Shown: positions 47,938 through 58,464 of the stretch, one piece after another | Layout: each line of letters starts with the position of its first letter | Position numbering within the stretch: the first letter of the stretch is position 1 | NCBI GenBank assembly: GCA_032334055.1 | Contig: JAUOZS010000001.1 | Coordinates: 372,001-436,000, forward strand | Direction of reading: 5' to 3' | DNA from: Selenomonadales bacterium 4137-cl | GTDB taxonomy: Bacteria; Bacillota; Negativicutes; Sporomusales; UBA7701 | DNA length: 64,000 nt | Made by a program: the position numbers and the translations under genes | Notes under the pieces: generated by a model | Told to the model about the DNA's origin: nothing | Databases searched by the model: none | The model's input: only the letters and a program-made list of their open reading frames with translations

Positions 47938-49089
47938 ATGTTGCGCCGCGCCCTCTGTTTCCTGGTAATCTGTGCCGTGATAGCCTTCTCCCCGGCGGTC
48001 TACGCGGCCAAAGCCTCTACGTCTTCCGCTGCCTACAAGCCCGGCAGCAGGCTGCTGGCCGTTGTCGGCAAAACCGCCGGTGCCTCAACCGTCCCCGGCG
48101 GGCAACAACTGACCAAGATCCGTTGGGCCAACCACATCGACGCCGTCACCGGCGCCGGTAAGCTGCGCCTTGTCATCGACGCGACCGGCCCTATCCAGGC
48201 CAAGGGAACGGTTGTCGCCTCCCCCACGCCGCGGCTGATCGTCGACGTCAAGGGTGCGGTGCCGGGTAATACCGACTGCGACATTGACCTTGGCGGTAAG
48301 ATCGCCGACAGCATCGCCATGAAATCCGAAGACGGTAAGGACACCGTCATCACGGTGGAGATGCCGCTGATGGTCGACGAAAGCGAGTACAAGGTATTCA
48401 CCCTGAAAAAAGACCCTGCCAACAAAAAACCGTACCGTGTAGTCATCGATATCAACCAGCCTGTGCTCCCGGCGAATTTCAGCTTCACACCGGGCCTTAA
48501 AGACAAGCTCATCGTACTCGACCCCGGCCATGGCGGCAGCGACCCCGGGGCGATCGGCTCTGCGGGAACCACGGAAAAGGCCGTTAACCTTGCCGTGACC
48601 CTGAAGGTCAAGGCGCTCCTCGCCAAAGCGGGCGCCAAAGTAATCCTGACCCATCAGGACGACAGTGACGTCTTCGGCCCCAACGCTTCGGCCGTCGACG
48701 AACTCAAGGCGCGGGCAACCGTCGCCAACGTCAAAAAAGCCGACATCTTCGTCAGCATCCACTCCAACGCCGCCTTGAACCGCGGGGCCGAAGGCACCTC
48801 TACATATTACTATCAAAAAACCCGCTACGACTCGCTCCTGGCGAGAAATCTCCAGGCAGCGATGATCGAGACGGGCGGCCTGGAGGATAAAGGGACCCTG
48901 CCGGCGAACTTCTACGTGATCAAGCGCACCGTCATGCCGGCCGCGCTCGTCGAACTCGCTTTTCTGTCCAATCCGGCCGAGGAAAAACTGCTGGCCAATC
49001 CCCAGTTCCAACTTAAGATGGCCGAAGGCATCGTCGAGGGCATGGAAAGGTTCTTCGCCCAGGCGGCCACCAAGGGGGGTGCACAATAA
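47938..49089 (+). CDS. N-acetylmuramoyl-L-alanine amidase with AMIN domain
   Basis: 383 aa with CAGGGAGGTG upstream. Signal peptide at about residues 1-22. AMIN domain (about 60-170). Amidase_3 zinc domain (about 195-375) with Zn ligands in VLDPGHGGSDPGA (His), EKAVNL (Glu) and SIHSNA (His), and catalytic Glu in ALVELAFLSN. It cuts peptide from glycan in peptidoglycan. One base of overlap with the GerMN lipoprotein gene suggests joint action at the envelope, perhaps in sporulation or germination. Confidence 0.95.
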   Translation: MLRRALCFLVICAVIAFSPAVYAAKASTSSAAYKPGSRLLAVVGKTAGASTVPGGQQLTKIRWANHIDAVTGAGKLRLVIDATGPIQAKGTVVASPTPRLIVDVKGAVPGNTDCDIDLGGKIADSIAMKSEDGKDTVITVEMPLMVDESEYKVFTLKKDPANKKPYRVVIDINQPVLPANFSFTPGLKDKLIVLDPGHGGSDPGAIGSAGTTEKAVNLAVTLKVKALLAKAGAKVILTHQDDSDVFGPNASAVDELKARATVANVKKADIFVSIHSNAALNRGAEGTSTYYYQKTRYDSLLARNLQAAMIETGGLEDKGTLPANFYVIKRTVMPAALVELAFLSNPAEEKLLANPQFQLKMAEGIVEGMERFFAQAATKGGAQ

Positions 49090-49652
49090 TGCCTAGACGC
49101 AGCAAATACATCGCGCTATTGATCGCGCTCCTCCTCGTGCTGTTCGCGGCGGGCTGTCAGCCCGACCAGGCCGCCACCGCCCCGCCGGCACCCGTCAAGG
49201 CGCCTGAACAGCATCCATCCCCGCCGGCTCCCGCGACAATGTCCGTCACCGTATACTTTGCCACCAAAGACGCCTCGTTCCTCGTCCCCGAGACCCGCAT
49301 CCTCCCGAAAAACGACCACCCCATCCGGACAGCCATCGAGCAACTCCTGGGCGAACCGAAAAACGCCGCGCTTGTCCGGGCTCTGCCGGAAGGGACCAAA
49401 CTCAAAGGCATAACCGTCAAGGACCATATCGCCTACGTCGACTTCAACGACAAACTCATCAAGAACGGCAGCGGCGGCTCGGCCGGCGAACTGCTGGCAG
49501 TGGGCGCCATCGTCAACACCCTGACGGAATTCGCCGATATCGAACAGGTCCAGATCATGGTGGAAGGCAAAAAAGTCAACACTCTGTACGGCCACGTCGA
49601 CACCAGCGAGCCCCTCAGCAGGTCGGAAAAAATCGTTAAAAAGACCTTGTGA
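49089..49652 (+). CDS. GerMN-domain lipoprotein
   Basis: 187 aa, start overlapping the amidase stop. Lipoprotein signal with Cys23 (LFAAGC), Pro-rich linker, then a GerMN domain (about residues 50-170: VTVYFATKDASFLVPETR, HPIRTAIEQLLGEP, VDFNDKLIKNG). GerM is needed for spore formation and germination in Bacillus. Non-sporulating bacteria have related proteins, so a general wall-binding role is possible. Co-transcribed with the amidase. Confidence 0.9.
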   Translation: MPRRSKYIALLIALLLVLFAAGCQPDQAATAPPAPVKAPEQHPSPPAPATMSVTVYFATKDASFLVPETRILPKNDHPIRTAIEQLLGEPKNAALVRALPEGTKLKGITVKDHIAYVDFNDKLIKNGSGGSAGELLAVGAIVNTLTEFADIEQVQIMVEGKKVNTLYGHVDTSEPLSRSEKIVKKTL

Positions 49653-49692
49653 GCCGGGGGATCATCTGGTAAAATAAGACTGCAACCGCATA

Positions 49693-49835
49693 CCGAACCA
49701 CTAGGGGAGCGAAATGCTGAGAGGCCGCAGGCCGACCCTTGGAACCTGATTTCTGGTTAATACCAGCGTAGGGAAGTGGGTTTCACCAGGCAACTGGCAG
49801 CCATCTGACCTTTCGTTAGATGGCTGTTTTGTTTT
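49693..49835 (+). promoter_or_regulatory. TPP riboswitch with transcription terminator, upstream of thiC
   Basis: The THI element is plain: CTAGGGGAGC, the CTGAGA box (about 49717-49722), GACCCTTGGAACCTGAT, CTGGTTAATACCAGCGTAGGGA (in part) up to about 49785. It is followed by a terminator hairpin CAGCCATCT/AGATGGCTG (49798-49806 with 49818-49826) and T-run. When thiamine diphosphate binds, termination should shut off thiC. Confidence 0.95.
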
Positions 49836-49862
49836 CACGTACAAATTGACAGGAGGATTGCC

Positions 49863-51164
49863 ATGACTACTCAGATGAAGTTGGCCCTCAATGGGCAGAT
49901 TACCCCGGCGATGGCGGCGGTCGCGGCCCAGGAAGGACTCGCGCCGGAGACTATCCGCGAACGGGTCGCGGCCGGCACGGTGACGATATGCGCCAACATC
50001 AACCACGCCAGCCTCAAGCCGCGGGGCTTCGGCCTCGGCCTTAAGACCAAAGTCAACGCCAATATCGGCACATCAAGCGCCTACCCCGCCGTCGAGCCCG
50101 AACTGGCCAAACTCCAGGCTGCTATCGACGCCGGAGCAGACGCCGTTATGGATCTCAGCACCGGCGACGACATCGACTTTTCCCGCAAGGAGATCATCAA
50201 ACACTCCACCGTCCCGGTGGGCACGGTGCCCATCTACCAGGCCACCGTCGAGGCGATCAAAAGCAGGGGCTCGATCGTCGACATGACGGCCGACGACCTC
50301 TTCAACACCATCGAAAAGCACGCCAAGGACGGCGCCGACTTCATGACCATCCACTGCGGCATCACCCAGGCCAGCATCGCCAGACTGCGCCAGCAAGGAC
50401 GGGTCACCGACATCGTCAGCCGCGGCGGCTCCTTCATCACCGGCTGGATGCTCCACAACGACAAGGAAAATCCCCTCTACGAGCGTTACGACGAACTTAT
50501 GGACATCTGCGCCGCCTACGACGTCACCATCAGCCTTGGCGACGGCCTGCGGCCCGGCTGCATCGCCGACGCCACCGACCGCGCCCAGATCGAGGAACTG
50601 CTCACCCTCGGCGAACTCGTCGACCGGGCGTGGGCCAAGGGCGTCCAGGTGCTCGTCGAGGGCCCCGGCCATGTCCCCTACAATCAGATCGAAGCCAACA
50701 TCAAGCTGCAGAAGCAGATCTGCAAAGGTGCCCCCTTCTACGTTCTCGGCCCGCTCGTCACCGACGTCGCCCCCGGCTACGACCACATCACCGCCGCCAT
50801 CGGCGGCACGCTGGCCGCCGCCGCCGGCGCCGACTTCCTCTGCTACGTCACCCCGGCCGAGCATCTTGGCCTGCCGACCATCGACGATGTGCGCGAAGGA
50901 GTCATCGCCTCCCGCATCGCCGGCCACGCCGCCGACCTCGTCAAAGGCGTCAAGGGCGCGTGGGAATGGGACCTGTCCATGGCCAAGGCCCGCAAAGCCC
51001 TCGACTGGGAAAAACAGATCGAACTTGCCATCGACCCCGTCAAAGCGGGCCGCCGCCGCAGCGAACGCAACCCCGGCGGCGCCGAGGCGTGCTCGATGTG
51101 CGGCAACTACTGCGCCATGAAGATCGTCAGCGAGTACCTCGGCAAACCGATCGAAAAATGCTAA
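49863..51164 (+). CDS. thiC: Phosphomethylpyrimidine synthase ThiC
   Basis: 433 aa, the short anaerobe-type ThiC. Radical SAM [4Fe-4S] cysteines near the C-terminus in [13 protein letters not shown] (one residue shorter between the second and third Cys than the CX2CX4C of proteobacterial ThiC). Core motifs include [21 protein letters not shown] (in part), [19 protein letters not shown] and [13 protein letters not shown]. It turns aminoimidazole ribotide into the thiamine pyrimidine. Controlled by the TPP riboswitch. Terminator 51167-51202. Confidence 0.97.
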   Translation: MTTQMKLALNGQITPAMAAVAAQEGLAPETIRERVAAGTVTICANINHASLKPRGFGLGLKTKVNANIGTSSAYPAVEPELAKLQAAIDAGADAVMDLSTGDDIDFSRKEIIKHSTVPVGTVPIYQATVEAIKSRGSIVDMTADDLFNTIEKHAKDGADFMTIHCGITQASIARLRQQGRVTDIVSRGGSFITGWMLHNDKENPLYERYDELMDICAAYDVTISLGDGLRPGCIADATDRAQIEELLTLGELVDRAWAKGVQVLVEGPGHVPYNQIEANIKLQKQICKGAPFYVLGPLVTDVAPGYDHITAAIGGTLAAAAGADFLCYVTPAEHLGLPTIDDVREGVIASRIAGHAADLVKGVKGAWEWDLSMAKARKALDWEKQIELAIDPVKAGRRRSERNPGGAEACSMCGNYCAMKIVSEYLGKPIEKC

Positions 51165-51166
51165 TC

Positions 51167-51202
51167 AAAAAGAGCGCTCCGCGTTAGCGGGGCGCTCTTT
51201 TT
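51167..51202. terminator. Bidirectional intrinsic terminator
   Basis: 16-bp stem around GTTA with A-run before and T-run after, between convergent thiC and alr. Confidence 0.88.
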
Positions 51203-51223
51203 GTCGCCAAGTTTTGGCGGACG

Positions 51224-52336
51224 CTACTCGTTAATATACACCCTCGGCACCCGCGCGCTCACCGCGCAGGCCAACTCGTAATTGATCGTCCCCGCCAGGT
51301 CGGCGAGCTCGGTCAGCGTAATCTCTTCCTTACCCTGGCGGCCGAACAGCACCGCCTCGTCGCCGACGGCGGCGTCACCGTCCGCGCCCAGGTCGACCAC
51401 GACCTGATCCATGCACACCCGGCCTACCACCGGCCGGCGCTTTTCTCCGATAAGAACGGCGGCCTTGTTCGACAGGTGGCGGCTATATCCGTCGGCGTAG
51501 CCCAACGGCAGCGTGGCCAGGAAAGTGGGACGGTCGGTCGTGTAAGTGCAACCGTAGCTCACCGGGGTGCCTGCGGACACCTCCTTGATGTAGGCGATGC
51601 GGGTCTTAAGCTGCATTGCGGGGCGGAGATCGAGAGTTTTGTGCATCTCGTGGGAAGGCGGCAGACCGTAGATGATAATGCCCGGCCTGACGGTGTTGAA
51701 GTGGCCTTTCGGCAGATCGACGGTCGCGGCGCTATTGGCGGCCGCGACGTAAGTCAGGCTGTTTCTGGCGGTAAGACGGTCCACGGCGGACCGGAAAGCG
51801 GCGAGCTGTTTCTCGGCGTAGCTCTTATCGGTCGCGTCGGCGGATGCGAGGTGGGTGAAGACGCCCACCAGTTCCACGCCGGGACTGGCCTGGATGTACT
51901 GGCGGAACTCCTCTACCTGCACCGGGGCCACGCCGATGCGGCCCATGCCCGTATCGGTCTTCAGCACGACGCGGCAGCGGCGTCCCGCATCGCGGGCGGC
52001 GTGGGAAAGAGCCTTGATACTGTCCATGGTGGCGACCGTGGCGATCAGGTGGTAATCGACGACCAGTTTCGCCTGCTCCGGAAGGGTAAGGCCGAGAATA
52101 AAGATCGGTACAGCCAGACCGGCGCCCCTCAGCTCGGCGCCCTCTTCCGCGAGGGCCACCGCCAGGCAGTCGGCGCCGGCCTCCAACGTCGCCCGGCTTA
52201 CCTTGACAGCCCCATGCCCGTACGCGTTCGCCTTGACGACGGCTATAAGCTTGACCGCCGGGCCAACGGCCTCGCGTATCTGGCGGACGTTGTGGCGGAT
52301 TGCCGCCAGATCGATCTCGGCGTAGGTTGGGCGCAT
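51224..52336 (-). CDS. alr: Alanine racemase
   Basis: 370 aa from the minus-strand ATG at 52336; an in-frame ATG at 52351 precedes the GGGAGAGG ribosome site. Catalytic Lys in VVKANAYGHGA (PLP), Tyr in VSYGCTY, and RPGIIIYGLPP and GYADGYSR stretches. It makes D-alanine for peptidoglycan. It lies 1 base after the stop of the TyrR-like regulator, so it is co-transcribed with it, which is an unusual partner for alr. Confidence 0.95.
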   Translation of the reverse strand: MRPTYAEIDLAAIRHNVRQIREAVGPAVKLIAVVKANAYGHGAVKVSRATLEAGADCLAVALAEEGAELRGAGLAVPIFILGLTLPEQAKLVVDYHLIATVATMDSIKALSHAARDAGRRCRVVLKTDTGMGRIGVAPVQVEEFRQYIQASPGVELVGVFTHLASADATDKSYAEKQLAAFRSAVDRLTARNSLTYVAAANSAATVDLPKGHFNTVRPGIIIYGLPPSHEMHKTLDLRPAMQLKTRIAYIKEVSAGTPVSYGCTYTTDRPTFLATLPLGYADGYSRHLSNKAAVLIGEKRRPVVGRVCMDQVVVDLGADGDAAVGDEAVLFGRQGKEEITLTELADLAGTINYELACAVSARVPRVYINE

Positions 52337-52337
52337 A

Positions 52338-53906
<1,569 letters not shown>

Positions 53907-54060
53907 CGTCGGCCCCCTTCCATAAGGAATAATATTACCAAAATTATACGGCGAGCAGGCATTATCCTCCGCCTGGTACAACTTTTTTTGCCGGCGTGGT
54001 ATACTAGACGATGAAATGGTAGTATAAACCAAACGCGGATTTTTATGAGACGGTGATATT

Positions 54061-55044
54061 ATGCAACTTAATGAGATCGGCGAATTCGGCCTCATCGACC
54101 GCATAAAAGAAGGCGCCCTCGCCGACCCGTCCGACGTCGTGGTGGGAATCGGCGACGACGCCGCCGCCTACCGGCCCGGGCCGGGTCTTCTGCAACTGAT
54201 AACAACCGACATGCTGGTGGAGAGCGTCCACTTCCTGCTCGACAAAACCACCCCCTGGCAGCTTGGCTACAAAGCCATCGCCGTCAACCTCAGCGACATT
54301 GCCGCCATGGGCGGCCGCCCGCGGCAGGCGGTCGTATCGGTCGGCCTGCCCGCGCACCTGTCGGTGGAGTTCGTCGTCGAATTATACGACGGTATGAAAG
54401 AAATCTGCCGCGAATTTGCTGTCAACATCATCGGCGGCGACACCGTCTCCAGCCCCCGCGGCCTCGTCGTCAACGTCGCCGTCACCGGCGAAGTGGCGCC
54501 CGCCCGCCTCTTGAGGCGCTCCGGGTCCCGCCCCGGGGACCTGGTCGTCGTAACAGGCACCCTCGGCGACTCGGCCTGCGGCCTCGACCTTTTGCGGCTG
54601 CCCGGCTGGGACGAGCGCGCCTTCGCCTGGCCGCTCGTCACCGCCCACCTCACGCCCCGCCCGCAGGTCGACACCGGCCTCCGGCTGGCGCCCTGGGGGG
54701 CCACCAGCGCCGACGACATCAGCGACGGCCTGGCCAGCGAAGCCAACGAAATCGCCAAAGCCGGCGGGGTCGGCATCAGACTCTACGCCGACCGCATCCC
54801 CCTTTCCCCCGAGCTTGTCGAGGCTGCGGCCATATTCGGCCGGCAGCCGCTCGACTACGCCCTGTTCGGCGGCGAAGACTTCGAACTGATATTCACCATC
54901 GGCCCGGAGCATTTCGACCGCATTACCCACAGAGGCGGCCTGACGGTCATCGGCGAGGTCACCCGCAGGGAAGACGGGGTCGTGCTCGTCACCGGCGGCG
55001 CCGCCCGTCCCCTCGAGCCCCGCGGCTACAACCACTTTCGCTAA
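54061..55044 (+). CDS. thiL: Thiamine-monophosphate kinase
   Basis: 327 aa. ThiL/AIR-synthase-like fold: VVGIGDDAAAYRPG, TTDMLVESVHFLL, GYKAIAVNLSDIAAMGGRP, IIGGDTVSS and DDISDGLASEANEIAK. It phosphorylates thiamine monophosphate to TPP, the last step of the pathway served by thiC upstream. First gene of a thiL-tsaE-tsaB-rimI operon common in Firmicutes. Confidence 0.96.
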   Translation: MQLNEIGEFGLIDRIKEGALADPSDVVVGIGDDAAAYRPGPGLLQLITTDMLVESVHFLLDKTTPWQLGYKAIAVNLSDIAAMGGRPRQAVVSVGLPAHLSVEFVVELYDGMKEICREFAVNIIGGDTVSSPRGLVVNVAVTGEVAPARLLRRSGSRPGDLVVVTGTLGDSACGLDLLRLPGWDERAFAWPLVTAHLTPRPQVDTGLRLAPWGATSADDISDGLASEANEIAKAGGVGIRLYADRIPLSPELVEAAAIFGRQPLDYALFGGEDFELIFTIGPEHFDRITHRGGLTVIGEVTRREDGVVLVTGGAARPLEPRGYNHFR

Positions 55045-55055
55045 AGGGAGAAACC

Positions 55056-55523
55056 ATGCTGACAATAAAAACCCACGACCCTGCCGCCACCCGCGCCTTC
55101 GGCCGCACCCTCGGCCGGCTGCTGGGTAAGGGCGACGTCGTTTGCCTCACCGGCGACCTGGGGGCCGGCAAAACCCTTCTCGTCCAGGGCATCGCCGCCG
55201 GCCTCGGCGTCAGCGACGACGTGACCAGCCCGACCTTCACCATCCTGCAAGTCTACGAAACGGGGCGGCTGCCGCTCTACCACTTCGACCTCTACCGGCT
55301 CGACAGCCCGGAAGAACTCGACAACATCGGCTTCGCCGAATACACCGGCGGCGACGGCGCGGCTGTCATCGAATGGGCCGACAAGTTCCCGGCCGCCATG
55401 CCGGAAGAGCACCTGCTGATCGAACTCAACCGCGGCGACGGCGAGTCCGACCGCCGCATCCAACTGACGCCGGCGGGCGGCCGTTACCGCCTCCTGTGCG
55501 AGGAGCTGAGCGACAAATGCTGA
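55056..55523 (+). CDS. tsaE: tRNA threonylcarbamoyladenosine biosynthesis ATPase TsaE
   Basis: 155 aa. Walker A GDLGAGKTLLVQG near residues 33-45, TSPTFTILQVYE, YHFDLYRLDSPEEL. Works with TsaB and TsaD to make t6A37 of tRNA. It starts 11 bases after thiL and overlaps tsaB by 7 bases. Confidence 0.96.
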   Translation: MLTIKTHDPAATRAFGRTLGRLLGKGDVVCLTGDLGAGKTLLVQGIAAGLGVSDDVTSPTFTILQVYETGRLPLYHFDLYRLDSPEELDNIGFAEYTGGDGAAVIEWADKFPAAMPEEHLLIELNRGDGESDRRIQLTPAGGRYRLLCEELSDKC

Positions 55524-56218
55524 TACTGGCCCTGGACACCGCCAGCCTGGTCTCGAGCGTCGCCCTGGCCAAACCCGGGCGATTGCTGGCCGAAATCACC
55601 CTCCAGACACGAAAAACCCATTCCGAGCGCCTTATGCCCCACATCGAACAACTCCTGGCCCTGGCCGACACCGACAAAACCGCCATCGGCGCGATCGCCG
55701 TCAGCATCGGCCCCGGATCGTTCACCGGTCTGAGGATCGGCCTGGCCACCGCCAAAGCTCTGGCTTACGCCCTCGGCACCCCGATAGTCGGCGTGCCCAC
55801 CCTGGCGGCGCTGGCCTTCGGCTGCCCCGTGCCGGGAGCAATCCTCGCCCCCACCATGGACGCCCAGAAAGGCAACATCTACATAGCCCTTTACCGCTGG
55901 CAGGACGGCGTCCTCGACGAAGTCAAGCCGCCGGCCGTCATGCCCCACGCCGCCGCCGCCGCCCTCCTGGCCGCGCGACCCGAACCGGCGCTGGTCCTCG
56001 GCGAAGCGGCGGAACTTTATCCCGACACCTTCCGCCAGGCGGCGGTAGCCCTCGCCGAGCCCCATGTCGCCATGCCGCGGGCCGGCAGCGTCGCCATGCT
56101 TGGAGCCGGGCTGCTGGCCGCCGGCGAGCGTCACGACGTAATGGCCGTCGAACCCCTCTACATCAGAAGGTCGGAGGCGGAGGAACTATGGGAGAAACGC
56201 CACGGATGCCAGCGCTGA
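55517..56218 (+). CDS. tsaB: tRNA threonylcarbamoyladenosine biosynthesis protein TsaB
   Basis: 233 aa from the ATG at 55517; longer in-frame starts run back inside tsaE. ASKHA fold: LILALDTASLVSSVAL, HSERLMPHIEQLL, SIGPGSFTGLRIGLATAKALA. Structural partner of TsaD; it has no kinase activity of its own. Overlaps tsaE by 7 bases and rimI by 31 bases. Confidence 0.96.
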   Translation: MLILALDTASLVSSVALAKPGRLLAEITLQTRKTHSERLMPHIEQLLALADTDKTAIGAIAVSIGPGSFTGLRIGLATAKALAYALGTPIVGVPTLAALAFGCPVPGAILAPTMDAQKGNIYIALYRWQDGVLDEVKPPAVMPHAAAAALLAARPEPALVLGEAAELYPDTFRQAAVALAEPHVAMPRAGSVAMLGAGLLAAGERHDVMAVEPLYIRRSEAEELWEKRHGCQR

Positions 56219-56655
56219 ACATCCGCGCGATGCAATTGCCCGACCTCGAAGCGGTGCTGGCGGTGGAGCAATCCTCGTTCCTCACCCCCTGGTCCAGGGA
56301 AGCGTTCGTTGCCGAGATCGAAGACAACGACCTCGCCTGCTACCTCGTCGCCGAGGCTGAAGGGCAGGTCGTCGGTTACGCCGGCATGTGGATAATCCTC
56401 GACGAGGCTCATGTAACCAACGTCGCCCTGCTGCCCGCCTTCCGCGGCCGCGGCCTGGGGACCAGGCTCATGGACACGCTGCGTCAGGTCGCCAAGGCCC
56501 TGGGAGCGGCCCGCATGACCCTCGAAGTCAGACCGTCCAACCACGAGGCCCGGCGTCTTTACGGAAAGCTCGGCTTCGCGGAGCGGGGCGTCCGGCCGGG
56601 CTATTACACCGACACCAAGGAAGACGCGATAATAATGTGGCTCGACGGGCTATAG
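56188..56655 (+). CDS. rimI: Ribosomal-protein-alanine N-acetyltransferase RimI
   Basis: 155 aa. The ATG at 56188 follows GGAGGCGGAGG; an ATG at 56206 is possible. GNAT motif VTNVALLPAFRGRGLGTRLM binds acetyl-CoA, and NHEARRLYGKLGFAERGVRPGYY is the C-terminal motif of RimI. It acetylates the N-terminus of ribosomal protein S18 in E. coli. Last gene of the thiL operon. Confidence 0.95.
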   Translation: MGETPRMPALNIRAMQLPDLEAVLAVEQSSFLTPWSREAFVAEIEDNDLACYLVAEAEGQVVGYAGMWIILDEAHVTNVALLPAFRGRGLGTRLMDTLRQVAKALGAARMTLEVRPSNHEARRLYGKLGFAERGVRPGYYTDTKEDAIIMWLDGL

Positions 56656-56750
56656 GCAAAAAAAAAGAGCCACTTGGCGTGGCTAAGGGGTGATTGTGAT
56701 ATAGACTATGCCGGCGCCCCGCCAGTTGTTACCGGGCGCAATAATATAAA

Positions 56751-56770
56751 GGGGCGGCCGCAGCCGCCCC
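56751..56770 (-). terminator. Terminator of the minus-strand spore-protein gene
   Basis: GGGGCGGC/GCCGCCCC 8-bp stem around a 4-base loop, with a T-containing tract on the minus-strand side. Confidence 0.7.
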
Positions 56771-56778
56771 GTGGAACC

Positions 56779-56982
56779 TTAGGTGAGGTTGTTAGATTCA
56801 TATTGCTCGATCATCTTGCGGACCATGTGGCCGCCAACGCGGCCGCAATCGGCCGAAGTCATAGTGTTCCAGCCCTGGGAGCGAACGCGCTCGGCAATAC
56901 CCAACTCGGAAGCGACTTCGAACTTCATCTGATCAAGCGCGTTTTCGGCGGCAGGATTAACGGGTCTGTTCGAGCGTGCCAT
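56779..56982 (-). CDS. Alpha/beta-type small acid-soluble spore protein
   Basis: 67 aa on the minus strand with GAAAGGAGGG upstream. Typical SASP sequence: [20 protein letters not shown] with the germination-protease site (FEVASEL) and the second DNA-binding stretch [16 protein letters not shown]. It coats spore DNA and, with SplB, handles UV damage. It is a monocistronic gene inserted between rimI and tsaD. A possible sigma-G -10/-35 lies upstream (minus-strand sequence around 57056-57027) but fits weakly. Confidence 0.95.
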   Translation of the reverse strand: MARSNRPVNPAAENALDQMKFEVASELGIAERVRSQGWNTMTSADCGRVGGHMVRKMIEQYESNNLT

Positions 56983-57090
56983 TTAAGTCCCTCCTTTCCT
57001 GGGCCATCTCGTTATTTGCCCAGTAGTATTTTGCGCTTATTTCCGGCGTGGATACATTGTAAATATTACTACCAAAAGGAGCGTCAGCCC

Positions 57091-58107
57091 TTGACCCTTA
57101 TTCTCGGCCTTGAGACAAGCTGCGACGAAACATCGGCAGCCGTTGTAGCCGACGGACGGACAGTCCTGTCCAACATCATCTCCTCCCAGATCGATCTGCA
57201 CCAGCGATACGGCGGCGTCGTGCCCGAAATCGCCTCCCGCAAACACATCGAAAACGTCATGCCTGTCGTCCACCAGGCGCTGGCCGAGGCCGGCGCGACA
57301 CTCGCCGACATCGACGCCATCGGCGTAACCTACGGTCCGGGGCTGGTCGGCGCCTTGCTTGTCGGCGTCGCGACCGCCAAAGCCCTGTCCTTCGCCGCCG
57401 GCAAGCGGCTCGTCGGCGTCAACCATCTCGAAGGCCACGTCTTCGCCAACTTTCTCGCCGCCGCCGACCTGGCCCCCCCGCTCATCGCCCTCATCGTATC
57501 CGGCGGCCATACCTCGCTCGTAAAACTCGCCGATTACAACACCTTCCGTCTCCTGGGACAAACGCGCGACGACGCCGCCGGCGAGGCCTTCGACAAAGTC
57601 GCGCGGGTCCTGCGGCTGCCATACCCCGGCGGGCCGGAAATAGAAAAACTCGCCGCGCAAGGCAACCCGGAGGCGATCGCCTTTCCGCGCGCCCTGAGCG
57701 GCAGTGGCTGCGAATTCAGCTTCAGCGGCCTCAAATCGGCGGTCCTCAACCACCTCAACGCCGCCCGCCAACGCGGCGATACGGTCAACGAAGCCGACGT
57801 CGCCGCCAGCTTCCAGGCCGCCGTAGTCGACGTCCTGTCCGCGAAAACCGTGCAGGCTGCAAGGGAGGCCGGCATCGACAAAGTCGCCCTGGCCGGCGGA
57901 GTGGCCGCCAACGGCCGGCTCCGCGCCGAACTCGCCGCCCGCTGCGCCGACCATAAAATCTCGCTTCACTATCCGCCGCCCGTCTATTGCACCGACAACG
58001 CCGCCATGATCGCCTGCCGCGCCCACTACCAGCACCTGGCCGGCTGTTGGGCGGGCCTCGACCTCAACGCCGTTCCCTCTCTTAAGCTCGGCGAAAAACG
58101 CTGCTGA
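57091..58107 (+). CDS. tsaD: tRNA N6-adenosine threonylcarbamoyltransferase TsaD
   Basis: 338 aa from the TTG at 57091 (AAAAGGAGCG upstream); the longer frame back to 56674 crosses the spore-protein gene. [17 protein letters not shown], metal-binding HxxxH in [22 protein letters not shown], and [10 protein letters not shown] near the end. It joins threonylcarbamoyl to A37 of tRNA with TsaB and TsaE encoded just upstream. Confidence 0.96.
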   Translation: MTLILGLETSCDETSAAVVADGRTVLSNIISSQIDLHQRYGGVVPEIASRKHIENVMPVVHQALAEAGATLADIDAIGVTYGPGLVGALLVGVATAKALSFAAGKRLVGVNHLEGHVFANFLAAADLAPPLIALIVSGGHTSLVKLADYNTFRLLGQTRDDAAGEAFDKVARVLRLPYPGGPEIEKLAAQGNPEAIAFPRALSGSGCEFSFSGLKSAVLNHLNAARQRGDTVNEADVAASFQAAVVDVLSAKTVQAAREAGIDKVALAGGVAANGRLRAELAARCADHKISLHYPPPVYCTDNAAMIACRAHYQHLAGCWAGLDLNAVPSLKLGEKRC

Positions 58108-58133
58108 TGCGTAAAAAAGAATTTTCTAACAAT

Positions 58134-58216
58134 TGTGGATAATGTGATCAAAATGTAAAAAAATGACGAAGAACAACCCTGTAGCCTGTGGATAACCCTG
58201 TGAATTGTGTTGATAA
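58134..58216. promoter_or_regulatory. Cluster of DnaA-box sequences
   Basis: In the 357-base gap 58108-58464: two exact minus-strand DnaA boxes (TGTGGATAA at 58134-58142 and 58187-58195, i.e. TTATCCACA) and a third with one mismatch (TGTTGATAA at 58208-58216), all in one orientation. There is no dnaA or dnaN nearby, so it is probably a DnaA-binding regulatory or titration site. A GC-rich 8-bp hairpin (58362-58369 with 58378-58385) lies further on, before the kinase gene. Confidence 0.6.
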
Positions 58217-58464
58217 CACCGGGATGACTCGACGGTCACGGGGATAATGCCGGAAAAAATGGCGAGCCATATTCGTAAATGTCCGATTATGTCGGTGAGA
58301 ATGTCGATTATTCACCATCGGCAGCGGATTTCGCCGGCCTGCCTAGCCCCATTAATACGTACGGCCGGCTTTGTAATGCCGGCCGATAATTTGCCGCCGC
58401 GAAACAGGAATTTCCCCGTTCGAGGTGGAATACTATCAAACTTAATACTCCGTAGGAGGTTCCC

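Noticed and set aside
51086..51130. Shortened cysteine motif in ThiC as a defect
   Set aside because: The three cysteines are present and the spacing CX2CX3C appears usual for the short anaerobe-type ThiC, so I do not treat it as damage.
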